Shown here: positions 11,577 through 22,129 of the stretch, one piece after another | How the letters are laid out: each line of letters begins with the position of its first letter | Numbering within the stretch: position 1 is the first letter of the stretch | Source of the DNA: Aradus depressus | Taxonomy: Eukaryota > Arthropoda > Insecta > Hemiptera > Aradidae | Direction: 5' to 3' | DNA length: 64,000 nt | Assembly (NCBI GenBank): GCA_963662175.1 | Contig: OY759222.1 | Span: 9,359,222-9,423,221 of the forward strand | The notes under the pieces: generated by a model | Database searches by the model: none | What the model saw: the letters and a program-made list of their open reading frames with translations, nothing else | Told to the model about the DNA's origin: nothing | Translations under genes and position numbers: made by a program

Positions 11577-11965
11577 ACCTTTCGGTGGATATCGTCGTCA
11601 CTGACTTCTGGTCGAGTACTGTGGGCGAGCGCTTTCGATCTAAAGACATCATCTTCAAGCCACAGTATTCGATCGATATGTAACATGGCTTGAGAAGAAG
11701 AACATCCTCCCCCCCTTTCCAACATGGGTTTCATAGAGGTCATAGTACTCTAGACTGTCTTTCTTGCTTCGTCTCAGATGTCCAAATCAATTTCTCCAAC
11801 TGTAAACATATGATTGCCCTTTATCTAGATCTGACTAACGCGTTTGGCTAATATCGATCGAATACTGTGGCTTGAAGATGATGTCTTTACATCGAAAGCG
11901 CTCGCCCACAGTACTCGACCAGAAGCCAGTGATGACGGTATCTACCGAAAGGTATGACAACAGTA
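11577..11965. mobile_element. inverted-repeat element P1 with hammerhead-like core
   Basis: About 105 bp at 11577-11680 is repeated in inverse orientation at 11858-11965, with roughly 180 bp between. Each arm contains the TTGAAGAT-hairpin-GAAA motif. A second, weaker motif of the same type (GTGATGAC, GGT-ATCT-ACC, GAAA) lies about 57 bp downstream in the plus arm. The shape matches elements P2-P5 in this window. Confidence 0.6.
11859..11917 (+). ncRNA. hammerhead-ribozyme-like three-way junction (candidate, probably inactive)
   Basis: Stem I pairs 11859-11871 with 11904-11917 (about 12 bp with one bulged C and one mismatch). The core is TTGAAGA (72-78), then T, a 5-bp stem II GATGT/ACATC with loop CTTT, GAAA at 11894-11897, and a short AGC/GCT stem III ending in UC. 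The hammerhead consensus wants C as the first core base; here it is T in both arms, which should weaken or kill cleavage. Confidence 0.4.
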
Positions 11966-12154
11966 ACATATTTACTGGCGCAACTAACCCCTTAGATTAT
12001 ATACCAGATTTATTTATTCGTTTATATTTTTTCTTTTATATTTGTTCAATATAATTTATTGTCTTTTTTTATTATTTATTCATATTTGTTATACTTATAT
12101 TTTTTTCCCCCCCCTTTTCTATATCTCGCCTGTGTCAGACTCAAATAGTTATAT

Positions 12155-12524
12155 GAGGAGTTTGGAGCCAGAGCGGACCCACCCACAATTTTTCGGAAAA
12201 AGAGTTATTACCATCCTGATGTTGGCATAGGTTTCCTTTTTTCAAAACCAGTGTGGATCACTTAGTTTCTTCACTTCAGTGATAGATTGCAGCACTTTAA
12301 GTTTAGTCCACAAATATTTTCAAAGTCACAATGGATCATACGGCCTTCAAAAACTTTATAGAACACAAAAAGGGATCACTCATCCAATACTATTCTAAAA
12401 TTTCAAATATAAATAAATATTTGGAGCCCATTTATGGAGATAAACAAAATGTACTCAATTTTCAATTGCCATTTTCTTCCTGTTCAGTTTAAACCAGTTG
12501 GTCCGCTCTGGCTCCAAACTCCTC
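12155..12524 (-). mobile_element. MITE family M, copy 1
   Basis: A 370-bp element has ends GAGGAGTTTGGAGCCAGAGC and the exact inverse. ATAT flanks both ends. It is in opposite orientation to copies 2 (29194) and 3 (58286) and is very similar to them, including the CAACATCAGGATGGTAATAA block. No coding sequence is visible. Confidence 0.85.
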
Positions 12525-12529
12525 ATATA

Positions 12530-12960
12530 TGTATCTAATTTATAAGCTATCTTAATGTATACATTCTTATGACGTATTCTATTACCATTTATTGGTTTAA
12601 CGGAAATAAAATTATTATTATTATTGTATTATTACAAGATCTCTGATGGTGTTATGGTTAAAGTGGCTGGATACCATTGACAGGCAACTTGTTGCGTGGG
12701 TTCTTATGAGTCTTTTCTTCACATTCTATGTATATAAGAAAAGTTACGTAATCAGCGAAATTTTATTTTTTTTCCCAGAACTTATAAGGCCTTCTGAATC
12801 GAAAATAAATAAATATATATCACCGGCGTATCTACCACGCTTGAATTATCTGTAATGATAATCAAAAGTTATCATACTCACGAGTCATTTAAGGATTTTG
12901 AGTTACATATCACCCCCCCCCCCCCCCCCAAAAAAAAAAAAATCAATACATCGTCCTTGT
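12530..12960. other. LINE 3' tail and simple sequence
   Basis: About 12530-12625 ends in TTTAACGGAAATAAAATTATT, the LINE tail seen at 3060. A run of 17 C then 13 A is at 12913-12942. The 69-codon frame at 12646-12855 has no recognisable motif. Confidence 0.4.
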
Positions 12961-12963
12961 CGG

Positions 12964-13489
12964 CTTGCGGCCCACACACTCACAGTTTTACTGCGCAGTT
13001 TATCACCTGTGACGTCATGTCTGAATGATAAACTGTGTGAACTGCACAGTTAGGTAAGTATTTATGCAGTTCTCAGGCCTGTGCTACCAGAACCTCTTTT
13101 GCTCAGATAAACTGCGCAGGTCACACAGTTTGTAGTTCAGTTCTCTCAGTTCATTCTCATTCGTTGCCATGGCGTCTTCGTCCAAAAAAAACTCGTTACT
13201 CCTTGATTTTATAGAAACCTATCTTCTCTTCCAGAGCTTTGGGATACACAATGTTCAGCGTATTCTAACTTTTTTTTTGAGTTTCTTCATCAAGTAAAAC
13301 TGAACAAGAAATTAGGCAACACACAGCAGCTCTTTTTCTGCTCATTATTTAGATGTACTGAAGTCAACAAAACTGACGAGACTGAACAAAATAACGGTGC
13401 AACAAACTTGACGAAAATACACTTTCAGTTCAGTTTATTGTACAGTTTTTTCACTGCGCAGTTAAAACTGAAAGTGTGTGAGCCGCTTA
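12964..13489 (+). mobile_element. PIF/Harbinger-like MITE carrying a MADF-like gene start
   Basis: The left end (CCACACACTCACAGTTTTAC) and the right end form imperfect inverted repeats of about 40 bp, both containing ACTGCGCAGT. Inside is the start of a reading frame with a MADF-like block. PIF/Harbinger elements encode a Myb/MADF-type partner protein beside the transposase, so this looks like a deletion derivative that kept the partner's 5' end. No transposase sequence remains. Confidence 0.55.
13169..13290 (+). pseudogene. MADF-domain protein, N-terminal fragment, frameshifted
   Basis: ATG at 13169 starts MASSSKKNSLLLDFIETY. After a one-base frame change near 13220 the text continues SLPELWDTQCSAYSN. 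In MADF domains a helix (L-x-x-x-I-E-x-Y) is followed by a P-E/C-LWD motif and then a Y-N, the pattern seen here. The frame decays after about 40 residues. The likely origin is the DNA-binding accessory protein of a PIF/Harbinger transposon rather than a host gene. Confidence 0.45.
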
Positions 13490-14075
13490 AAAGTTCGTCG
13501 AAACAATTTTTTTTTAAAACGTGAATCAGCAGCTCCCCCTCCAAAACCAGTACTGTTTGGCCTAAAAATCAATAGTTGACTTATACAGGGGCTTCGGAAT
13601 CCTCTTACTAAAATTTGTGTCGATGTACTCATTACATCAGCAGTTATTAGGGTTTTTGAGTTAAGCCCCTCCCTTATGATCCCACCTTCCCATTTACCGA
13701 TTCCGCTGAAAATTAATAAGTGTTTTCCTTATGAACTTTTGAATTCACTTGTGAAGTTTTGTGTCTTTTCATTCATTACGACAGTTATTAGTTTTTGTGT
13801 TAAGCCTCCCCCCTAATCACCCCATTCCCTTTGGCTGATTTGGGTGAAAATTAATAAGTGTCGTCGTTAGAGAGTTTTGGATACACATAAAAAATTTCGT
13901 ATCGATATATTCATTCTATCGGCAGTTATCGTGTTCACAGTCTCTACACAGACAGACTTTATTTTTTCAATTTTTGTAATCAGGATGTCGAAAAACATGA
14001 AATTCCGTTGAAAACTCCGCATCGAATTTTTGACCGAGTACATAACTTCGTATAGTTGGGGAGTTAAAATCTAAA
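13490..14075 (+). repeat. family R repeat, reference copy
   Basis: This dispersed family of about 580 bp is taken as the reference. It begins near AAGTTCGTCGAA, has a CTCCCCCTCCAAAACCA block, then two or three loosely repeated units with CATTACATCAGCAGTTATTA and AGCCTCCCCC, then ACACAGACAGAC and GAATTTTTGACCGA, and ends GTTGGGGAGTTAAAA. Other copies carry ACTTCCCCAG near the start and GGGGAAGTAAAA at the end, so short inverted ends are possible. No coding capacity is seen. It ends about 220 bp before the phosphatase start codon. Confidence 0.6.
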
Positions 14076-14297
14076 TATCAGTTCTAAAAAAAAAACAATC
14101 GATTAATGAATCGATTCTAGTTAAACAGCTGTTTATAACAGTAGAGTAGATTTATTTTCTATCTACAGTTTATAACATATTTTGTAGTTCATTTTTTATT
14201 CGTTTATGTTTGAAAGGTTTGTTTTTCTTCAAGTTTTGCTTTAAATATTAAAATTAGTTGATTTTTTTATTTTGTCACAAGTGTAATTTCATTCATA

Positions 14298-15770
14298 ATG
14301 GCTGATGAATTAACTCAAAACTCTTCATTAATTGATGATGCCATTGAATCTACAGCTGACTCCCTCAAAGAAGAAGCCAATTTGTGTTTTCAAAAAAATC
14401 AATTTCAAACTGCCATCAATTTGTACTCAAAGGCTATCAATTTGAATCCAAACAAAGAAGTTTATTACGCAAATAGAAGTTTTGCCTATTTGAAAATGGA
14501 ATGTTTCGGTAGTGCACTTGAAGATGCCTCAAAATCAATTGATTTAAATAATAAATATGTAAAGGCATATTATCGAAGAGCAACGGCCTACATGTCTTTG
14601 GGTAAGTTCCGTCTAGCTTTAAGAGACTTTGAGACTGTACACAAAGCTTGTCCAAATGATAAAGACGCCAAAATAAAATATGAAATATGTTCAAAGCTTA
14701 TCAAAAAATTGGCTTTTGAAAAGGCAATTTCTGTAAATGATAACGTTAAGCCTACAATAACTTTGTCTGACTATGAAAATATGACAGTTGAAGAAAGTTA
14801 CGATGGTCCTAGACTCGAAGACGGGAAAGTAACAAGAATTTTTATACTTAGATTAATGGAAACATACAAACAGCAGGGAAAATTACACAAGAAGTATGCT
14901 TATAAGATTCTTTTGGATATACGTGAATATTTTATGAAACAGCCTTCTCTGGTAGATGTCTCGATAGGAATTAATGAGAAATTTACTATATGTGGGGATA
15001 TCCATGGTCAGTTTTATGATCTTATGAATATTTTTGATCTTAATGGACTCCCGTCTTCAGTGAATCCTTATTTGTTTAATGGCGACTTTGTCGACAGAGG
15101 TTCTTTTTCCGTTGAGTGTATATTTACTCTATTTTCTTTTAAACTTTTATTTCCTGATACATTTTTTATGTCCCGAGGGAACCATGAAAGTTTAACCATG
15201 AATCAGATGTACGGATTTGAGGGTGAGGTTAAATATAAATACACGTCACAAATGGCTGATACTTTTACAGAAGTTTTCAATTTGTTACCCTTGGCTCATT
15301 GTTTGAACAATCGGATTTTGGTAATGCACGGTGGTCTTTTTGCCAGTGAGGGAGTAACATTGAGTGATATACGAAATTTGAACAGGAATCGACAACCACC
15401 AGAGGAAGGAATTATGTGTGACATTCTTTGGTCGGATCCACAGGAGGGATCAGGACGAAGTCCAAGCAAGCGAGGCGTTGGAATTCAATTTGGACCTGAT
15501 GTAACGGAGAGTTTCATTGAATTGAACAAATTGGACTATATTGTTCGAAGTCATGAAGTGAAGCCAGAGGGTTATGAGGTGGCTCATGAGGGTAAGTGCA
15601 TCACGGTGTTTTCTGCACCCAACTATTGTGATACAGTCGGCAATAAAGGTGCCTTCATCACTCTAACTGGTGGCAACATGGCGCCTAATTTCACAACCTT
15701 CACTGCAGTACCTCATCCAGATGTGAAGCCAATGGCGTTCGCTAGTTCTCTGCTCAGCCTCATTGCTTAG
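14298..15770 (+). CDS. Ppp5c: serine/threonine protein phosphatase 5, intronless
   Basis: The 490-aa product is a complete protein phosphatase 5, an Hsp90-associated enzyme that removes phosphate from serine and threonine in signalling proteins. Residues 20-121 form three TPRs. The five carboxylate-clamp residues that grip the Hsp90 C-terminus are all present (K24, N28, N59, K89, R93). The PPP catalytic domain spans about 170-480 with GDIHG (D234, H236), GDFVDRG (D263, R267), RGNHE (N295, H296), MHGGL (H344), LWSDP, RSHEV and SAPNYCD. The C-terminal autoinhibitory helix is present ([14 protein letters not shown]). Length fits the family (about 490-500). The start is chosen because eight residues are missing relative to the human N-terminus and the next Met is inside TPR2. 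Many animal copies have introns; this one has none, and it sits among repeats, so a retrogene is plausible. I see no poly-A tail or target duplication to prove it. No disabling change is visible. Confidence 0.95.
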   Translation: MADELTQNSSLIDDAIESTADSLKEEANLCFQKNQFQTAINLYSKAINLNPNKEVYYANRSFAYLKMECFGSALEDASKSIDLNNKYVKAYYRRATAYMSLGKFRLALRDFETVHKACPNDKDAKIKYEICSKLIKKLAFEKAISVNDNVKPTITLSDYENMTVEESYDGPRLEDGKVTRIFILRLMETYKQQGKLHKKYAYKILLDIREYFMKQPSLVDVSIGINEKFTICGDIHGQFYDLMNIFDLNGLPSSVNPYLFNGDFVDRGSFSVECIFTLFSFKLLFPDTFFMSRGNHESLTMNQMYGFEGEVKYKYTSQMADTFTEVFNLLPLAHCLNNRILVMHGGLFASEGVTLSDIRNLNRNRQPPEEGIMCDILWSDPQEGSGRSPSKRGVGIQFGPDVTESFIELNKLDYIVRSHEVKPEGYEVAHEGKCITVFSAPNYCDTVGNKGAFITLTGGNMAPNFTTFTAVPHPDVKPMAFASSLLSLIA

Positions 15771-16881
15771 CGCATTCACCGCACTCTAGTAGAGGACAAT
15801 ACACACCGCTTCTGTGGCCAAATTCGTAAAAATACATCATCTGATTTGCCGTAAATATTCATTTAGAAGAAATCTCTTGGATTAGAAGATTACAAGGGAA
15901 ACTACATATTAATTTTTTTCATTTTTGAGAAGGCGATTTTTCATCAAAAATTACTTTGAATCGTTCAATATCTTCTCCAATATTCAATATGTGAACATTT
16001 TCTTTGTAGTAATTTATTACAAAATTAACAGAAATTTTAAACAAATTCAATCACTAAATTCCTATGGATCTGGGCCATTATCGCAAGACTTTAAAACTTT
16101 TTTGTAATAACGACGTTTTTTAATAATATTTTCTTTATATATTATTAGTTATCAGTCCGTTTTTATTATTGTTATTATTTTTTTTTTTTTTTGCGTTTAC
16201 TGAAATATATTGTAAATCTTGTTTTATATGTCAATTCATTTATTATTATAAGTGTTTTTTTGGTTTAACTTTTCAGAGCTTGTTTCAGCTATCCTTCCTC
16301 AGTTTTACATCAACAGCTATAAGATATAAGAAGTATGTAAGTTATGTAACCGATCAGAAATTCGATGTGGAGTTAAGAAATTAAATATTTTTCGACCCCT
16401 TGATTCGAAAAATGAAAATAAAAAAAACATGTGTGCAGTTCACACGCGGTAGAAGTGAAACCTTCAGAAAACTAAACTGCGAGAGAATGAGACGAATGCA
16501 GTATCAGGAGTGGGATAATTATAGGGTTTATTTATTATAATATTGGTACCAAGTTTAAAAATTATTTTATATTTTATTATTCACACTCCATGTTTTTAAT
16601 TTCAACAAATGACACGAGTGGCTTATGGTAACTAAAGTATGAAATAAATGTTTCCTTAATAAGTTCTTAAACGTCTAAAAAAATTCACAATTCCAAACTT
16701 TTTGGAGGGAGAGGAAGAGGCGATGGAATTTTTCATCATTATCTTTTTTGTGTCGCAAGACTAGAGAAGAAGCATTATCGGCAACTTTTTTTCTCTTCAC
16801 TTTCAGTTACAAGAAGTCCTTATGTTAGTAATTCAAACAGAGGCTAAATAAAATAACTGTTATATACATATATATATATAC
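15771..16881. other. 3' flank of the phosphatase gene, with family R fragment
   Basis: Immediately after the stop the text is unique and probably 3' untranslated. No canonical AATAAA is close; one lies at 16644-16649 and another near 16847. About 16337-16440 is a reverse family R fragment. A TA microsatellite precedes the composite element at 16882. Open frames at 15925 and 16169 are AT-rich chance frames. Confidence 0.4.
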
Positions 16882-17027
16882 TAGCAGTAATACCCGGCGT
16901 TGCCCGGGGAACTTTGACTTTTCTACTAATATCTCCTAAAAGTCTTTTAAATTCTTCAACAGTACATTCATGATGTTATAATTTTCAATTATTCATACGG
17001 AATAAGGCTTATTGTCCTTCAACGTCA

Positions 17028-18945
17028 AACACCCCAGCTAGTAAGTTTTTAGGACCCCTGGGCATCACAGCTAGTATGCGTCTTTCAACGGCGGAAACCA
17101 CAGATAGTGAATACTTAGCATCGATGGACATCCTAGCCAGTGCGTACTTAAGAACGCTATTGACCGCAGCTAGTAAATGCCTTGCAACAGCGGACCCCAC
17201 AGCGAATACATAGTTACTACTACTACATGTGAAATTCATGCCAATCCGCTTACCCTTTAACATTACATTCATGATGTTATAATTTTCAATTATTCATACG
17301 GAATAAGGCTTATAGTCCTTCAACTATAGCAACGCTAGTAAGTTTTTAGGACCCCTGGGCACCACAGCTAGTATGCGCCTTTCAACGGCGGAAACCACAG
17401 CTAGTGAATACTTAGCTTCGCTGGACGTCCTAGCCAGTGCGAACTTAAGAACGTTTGTGACCACAGCTAATATATGCCTTGCAACGGCGGATCCCACAGC
17501 TAGTATGTAGTTAGAACGCTGGTCACCGCAGCTAGTATGTGTCTCGCAAGAGCGGACCCCACAGCTAGTACGAACTTAGGAACGCTGGGCGTCACAGCTA
17601 GTAAGTGCCTTGCAACAGCGGCCCCCACAGCTAGTACGTAGTTAGAACCACTGGGCATCACAGCTAGTATGTGTTTTGCAACGGCGGACCCCACAGCTAG
17701 TACGTAGTTAGGAACGCTGGTCACCACAGCTAGTATGTGCCTCGCAACAGCGGACCCCACAGCTAGTACGAAGTTAGGAACACTGGGCCCTACAGGTAGT
17801 AGGTGCCTTGCAACTGCGGACCCCACAGATAGTATGTAGTTAGAACCACAGGGTATCATAGCTAGTATGAGTTTTGCAACGGCGGACCCCACAGCTAGTA
17901 CCTACGTAGTTAAATACGCTGGGCCACACTGCTAGCGCCTTGCAACAGCGAACCCCACAGCCAGTACATAGTTAGGAACGCTGGGGCTGAGCACTACAGC
18001 TAGTAAGTGCCTTGCAACAGCGGACCCCACAGCTAGTACGATATTAGGAACCCTGGGCATCACAGCTAGTATGCTTTTGCAACGACGGACCCCACAGCTA
18101 GTACGTTTTTAGGAACGCTGGGCCCTACAGGTAGTAGGTGCCTTGCAACTGCGGACCCCACAGATAGTATGTAGTTAAATACGCTGGGCCACACTGCTAG
18201 CGCCTTGCAACAGCGGACCCCACAGCTAGTATGTAGTTAAATACGCTGGGCATTACAGTTAGTAAGTGCTTTGCAACAGCGAACTTCACAGCTAGTACAT
18301 AGTTAGGAACGCTGGGCACTACAGCTAGTAAATGCCTTGCAACAACGGACCCCACAGCTAGTACGTAGTTAGGAACGCTGGTCACCACAGCTAGTATGTG
18401 CCTCGCAACAGCGGCCCCCACAGCTAGTACGAAGTTAGGAACGCTGGGCATCACAGCTATTAAGTGCCTTGCAACAGCGGACCCCACAGCTAGTACGTAG
18501 TTAAATACGCTGGGCATTACAGTTAGTAAGTGCTTTGCAACAGCGAACTTCACAGCTAGTACATAGTTAGGAACGCTGGGCACTACAGCTAGTAAATGCC
18601 TTGCAACAACGGACCCCACAGCTAGTACGTTTTTAGGAACGCTGGGCATCACAGCTAGTATGAGTTTTGCAACGGTGGACCCCACAGCTAGTACCTACGT
18701 AGTTAAATACGCTGGGTCACACTGCTAGCGCCTTGCACCACAGCAGACCCCACAGCTAGTAAATGTCTTGTAGGTGCCTTGCAACAGCGAACCCCACAGC
18801 CAGTACATAGTTAGGAACGCTGGGGCTGAGCACTACAGCTAGTAAGTGCCTTGCAACAGCGGACCCCACAGCTAGTACGATATTAGGAACGCTGGACATC
18901 ACAGCTAGTAAATGTCTTGCAACAGTGAACCCCACAGCGAACACA
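17028..18945. repeat. 33/66-bp tandem array in E1
   Basis: Units carry CACAGCTAGTA every 33 bp and alternate between a GTAGTTAGGAACGCTGG type and a TGCCTTGCAACAGCGG type, giving a 66-bp double unit. From its length I estimate 55-60 copies. As 33 is a multiple of three, the minus strand stays open for long stretches (LAVGSAVARHLL repeats at 17500-17892 and 18197-18685). I regard those frames as by-products. Confidence 0.85.
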
Positions 18946-19960
18946 TAGTTACTACTACTAGTACATGTGAAATTCATGACAATCCGATTCATGACAATAC
19001 GATCAACCGTTAATGAGCTAACTCTATATGTATATTTAGCCCCCCCCCCACAACCCTCCTTCCTGTTCAAAATTTTGGGCCGTCACACACCTAATATTTC
19101 TATTTGACCTTTAGGAATATTACATGTGAAATTTCATGACGATTCGCCCATTAGTTAATGAGTTAGCTCTATATTTATACTTAGGCCCCCCCACTACCCC
19201 CCCTCCCGTAAAAACTTTTGAGCCGTCACACCGCCTATTTTTTTATTTGGTCTTCAGGAATACTACATGTGAAACTTCGTGACAATCCGACCAACCGTTA
19301 AAGAATTAGCTCTATATTTATACTTAGGCCCCCCCACAACCCCCCCTCCCGTTCAAAACTTTGGGACGCCACACACCTTTTCTTCCTATTTGGCTTTTAA
19401 AAATACTACGTGAAATTTCATGACGATTCGCCCATTAGTTAATGAGTTAGCTCTATATTTATACTTAGGCCCCCCCACAACCCCCCCTCCCGTTCAAAAC
19501 TTTGGGACGCCACACACCTTATTTTTCTATTTGGCCTTTAGGAATACTCCATGTGAAATTTCGTGACAATCCGACCAACCGTTAAAGAATTAGCTCTATA
19601 TTTTTACTTAGGCCCCCCTACAACCCCCCCTTCCGTTCAAAACTTTGGGACGCCACACACCTTTTTTTCCTATTTGGCTTTTAAAAAGACTACGTGTGAA
19701 ATTTCATGACGATTCGCCCATTAGTTAATGAGTTAGCTCTATAATTATACTTAGGCCCCCCTTACAACCCCCCCTCCCGATCAAAACTTTGGGACGCCAC
19801 ACACCTTCTTTTCCTATTTGGCTTTTAAAAATACTACATGTGAAATTTCATGACGATTCGCCCATTAGTTAATGAGTTAGCACTATTTATATACTTAGGC
19901 CCCCCTTACAACCCCCCCTCCCGATCAAAATTTTGGGACGCCACATAGCCTATTATTCAA
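18946..19960. repeat. 143-bp tandem array in E1, 7 units
   Basis: The anchor TAGGCCCCCC (TAGCCCCCC in the first unit) recurs near 19038, 19183, 19326, 19467, 19610, 19753 and 19897, spacing 141-145 bp. Each unit has a C-rich block, CGTTCAAAACTTTGGGACGC, a pyrimidine tract and TTAGTTAATGAGTTAGCTCT. Confidence 0.9.
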
Positions 19961-20261
19961 TCGGGCTCAAAAGAATGCTACATGGGAAGTTTCATAAAAA
20001 TCCGTCCAGCGGTTTGGGCGTGATGCTGGAACAAACATACATACAAACAAACAAACAAACCACGTTTCAGCTTTATTAATATAGATTATATCACAATGTA
20101 CACAAGTTTTAATTTGTGTTCATATCTATACATACATCTTTTTTTTTTTGGCATTTTTCTTCCATAGTGGATCGGTGTCACCATATTTAAAGTCAGTCTG
20201 AACGTTGTGCTGACGTTGGCATAATCCGAAACCAGCACACTCTATGGCTCTGTCAGTTAAC

Positions 20262-21990
20262 AAATATTAAATCTATAAACCGTTAAAAAGCAAGAAATTT
20301 GAATAATGGAGTCTACCGAGCTCAGGATCGCCACTTAGAAATCTAGCTGAGGCACTTAGGTCAGATGTTTTAATCGGGAAGTTAAAAATAACTTTGAGCA
20401 CTTCGTCCTTCGGATGGGACTTTAAGCGATGTTCCAGGACTTTTTCGAATGTGAGGTACTCGATAATGAGACGTATGTTATGTAAATAAACCTGGTTAGG
20501 TGAAATTTCCCTTAGGTTGAAAATAGCCTTGAGCACGTCGTCCGTCGGATTCTGTCGTATCAGTTTTAACAATTATTAAGCCTATAAACCGTTAAATAGC
20601 GTGAATTTTTTGAAAAACATTTTTATTTTGATTTTTGTGTAGGATTCAGATAATCCGGTCGTTCTCTATCAGTTTTAACAAATATTAAATCTATAAACCG
20701 TTAAAAAGCGAGAAATTTCAAGAATGGAGTCTACCGAGCTCAGGATCGCCACTTAGAAATCTAGTTGAGGCACTTAGGTCAGATGTTTTAATCGGGAAGC
20801 TAAAAATAACTTTGAGCACGTCGTCCTTCGGATGGGACATTAAGCAATGATCCAGGGCTTTTTCGAATGTGAGGTACTCGATAATGAGACGTATGTTATG
20901 TAAATAAACCTGGGTAGGTCAATTTCTACTTAGGTTGAAAGCCTTGAGCACGTCGTCCTTCGGATGGGACTTTCCGGATAAATCTGAATCTATCGTATCA
21001 GTTTTAACAATTATTAAGCCTATAAACCGTTAAATAGCGCAAATTTTTTGAAAAACATTTTTATTTTGATTTTTGTGTAGGATTCAGATAATCCGGTCGT
21101 TCTCTATCAGTTTTAACAAATATTAAATCTATAAACCGTTAAAAAGCGAGAAATTTCAAGAATGGAGTCTACCGAGCTCAGGATCGCCACTTAGAAATCT
21201 AGCTGAGGCACTTAGGTCAGATGTTTTAATCGGGAAGTGAAAAATAACTATGAGCACGTCGTCCTTCGGATGGGACTTTAAGCGATGTTCCAGGACTTTT
21301 TCGAATGTGAGGTACTCGATAATGAGACGTATGTTATGTAAATAAACCTGGGTAGGTGAAATTTCACTTAGGTTGAAAATAGTCTTGAGCACGTCGTCCT
21401 TCGGATGGGACTTTCCGGATAAATCTGAATCTGTCGTATCAGTTTTAACAATTATTAAGCCTATAAACCGTTAAATAGCGCAAATTTTTCGAAAAACATT
21501 TTTATTTTGATTTTTGTGTAGGATTCAGATAATCCGGTCGTTCTCTATCAGTTTTAACAAATATTCAATCTATAAACCGTTAAAAAGCGAGAAATTTGAA
21601 GAATGGAGTCTACCGAGCTCAGGATCGCCACTTAGAAATCTAGCTGAGGCACTTAGATCAGATGTTTCAATCGGGAAGTTAAAAAACACTTTGAGCACGT
21701 CGTCCTTCGGATGGGACTTTAAGCGATGATCCAGGGCTTTTTCGAATGTGAGGTACTCGATAATGAGACGTATGTTATGTAAATAAACCTGGTTAGGTGA
21801 AATTTCCCTTAGGTTGAAAATAGCCTTGAGCACGTCGTCCGTCGGATTCTGTCGTATCAGTTTTAACAATTATTAAGCCTATAAACCGTTAAATAGCGTG
21901 AATTTTTTGAAAAACATTTTTATTTTGATTTTTGTGTAGGATTCAGATAATCCGGTCGTTCTCTATCAGTTTTAACAAATATTAAATCTA
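20262..21990. repeat. SINE-derived tandem array, four units of 418-441 bp
   Basis: CGTTAAAAAG marks unit starts at 20281, 20699, 21137 and 21578, giving lengths of 418, 438, 441 and 418 bp. Each unit contains a decayed SINE body (CGAGCTCAGGATCGCCA, GTCCTTCGGATGGGAC, GAGGTACTCGATAA) like SINE-B at 40109. Units 1 and 4 share a 20-bp deletion and other variants. The minus open frames of about 99 aa at 20273 and 21570 are the same repeat twice and not genes. The array is cut by E2 at 21990. Confidence 0.85.
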
Positions 21991-22129
21991 TAGCAGTTAT
22001 ACCCGGCGTTGCCCGGGGAACTTTGATTTTTCTCCCAATATCTTCTATAACGCTATTCAGTTCCTCGACAGTACATTCATGATGTTATAATTTTCAATTA
22101 TTCATACGGAATAAGGCTTATAGTCCTTC

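Larger units (their letters stand above)
16882..20086 (+). mobile_element. composite element E1 with two internal tandem arrays
   Basis: The 5' end is TAGCAGTAATACCCGGCGTT followed by GCCCGGGG. The 3' end is TCCGTCCAGCGGTTTGGGCG, an ACAAACAAAC microsatellite, then TTTCAGCTTTATTAATATAG. Such a tail recalls RTE-type retroposon ends. Between the ends lie a 33-bp array and a 143-bp array. A segment of about 300 bp near the 5' end (from 16964) is duplicated at 17266. No protein-coding capacity is visible, so mobilisation would need outside help. The second copy is E2 at 21991. Confidence 0.6.

Noticed and set aside
11921..11955. Second hammerhead core in P1
   Set aside because: GTGATGA, hairpin and GAAA are present, but the first core base is G and no stem III follows, so I do not call it.
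14437..14694. 85-aa minus frame inside the phosphatase gene
   Set aside because: It is an antisense shadow of the TPR region with no motif.
17500..17892. Protein-coding gene of 130 aa (-)
   Set aside because: The frame exists because the 33-bp array unit is a multiple of three; the same applies to 18197-18685, 18756-19070, 22102-22668 and 22945-23166.
20273..21869. Three related 78-99 aa proteins (-)
   Set aside because: They are the same frame in successive units of the SINE-derived array, made of SINE core and spacer.
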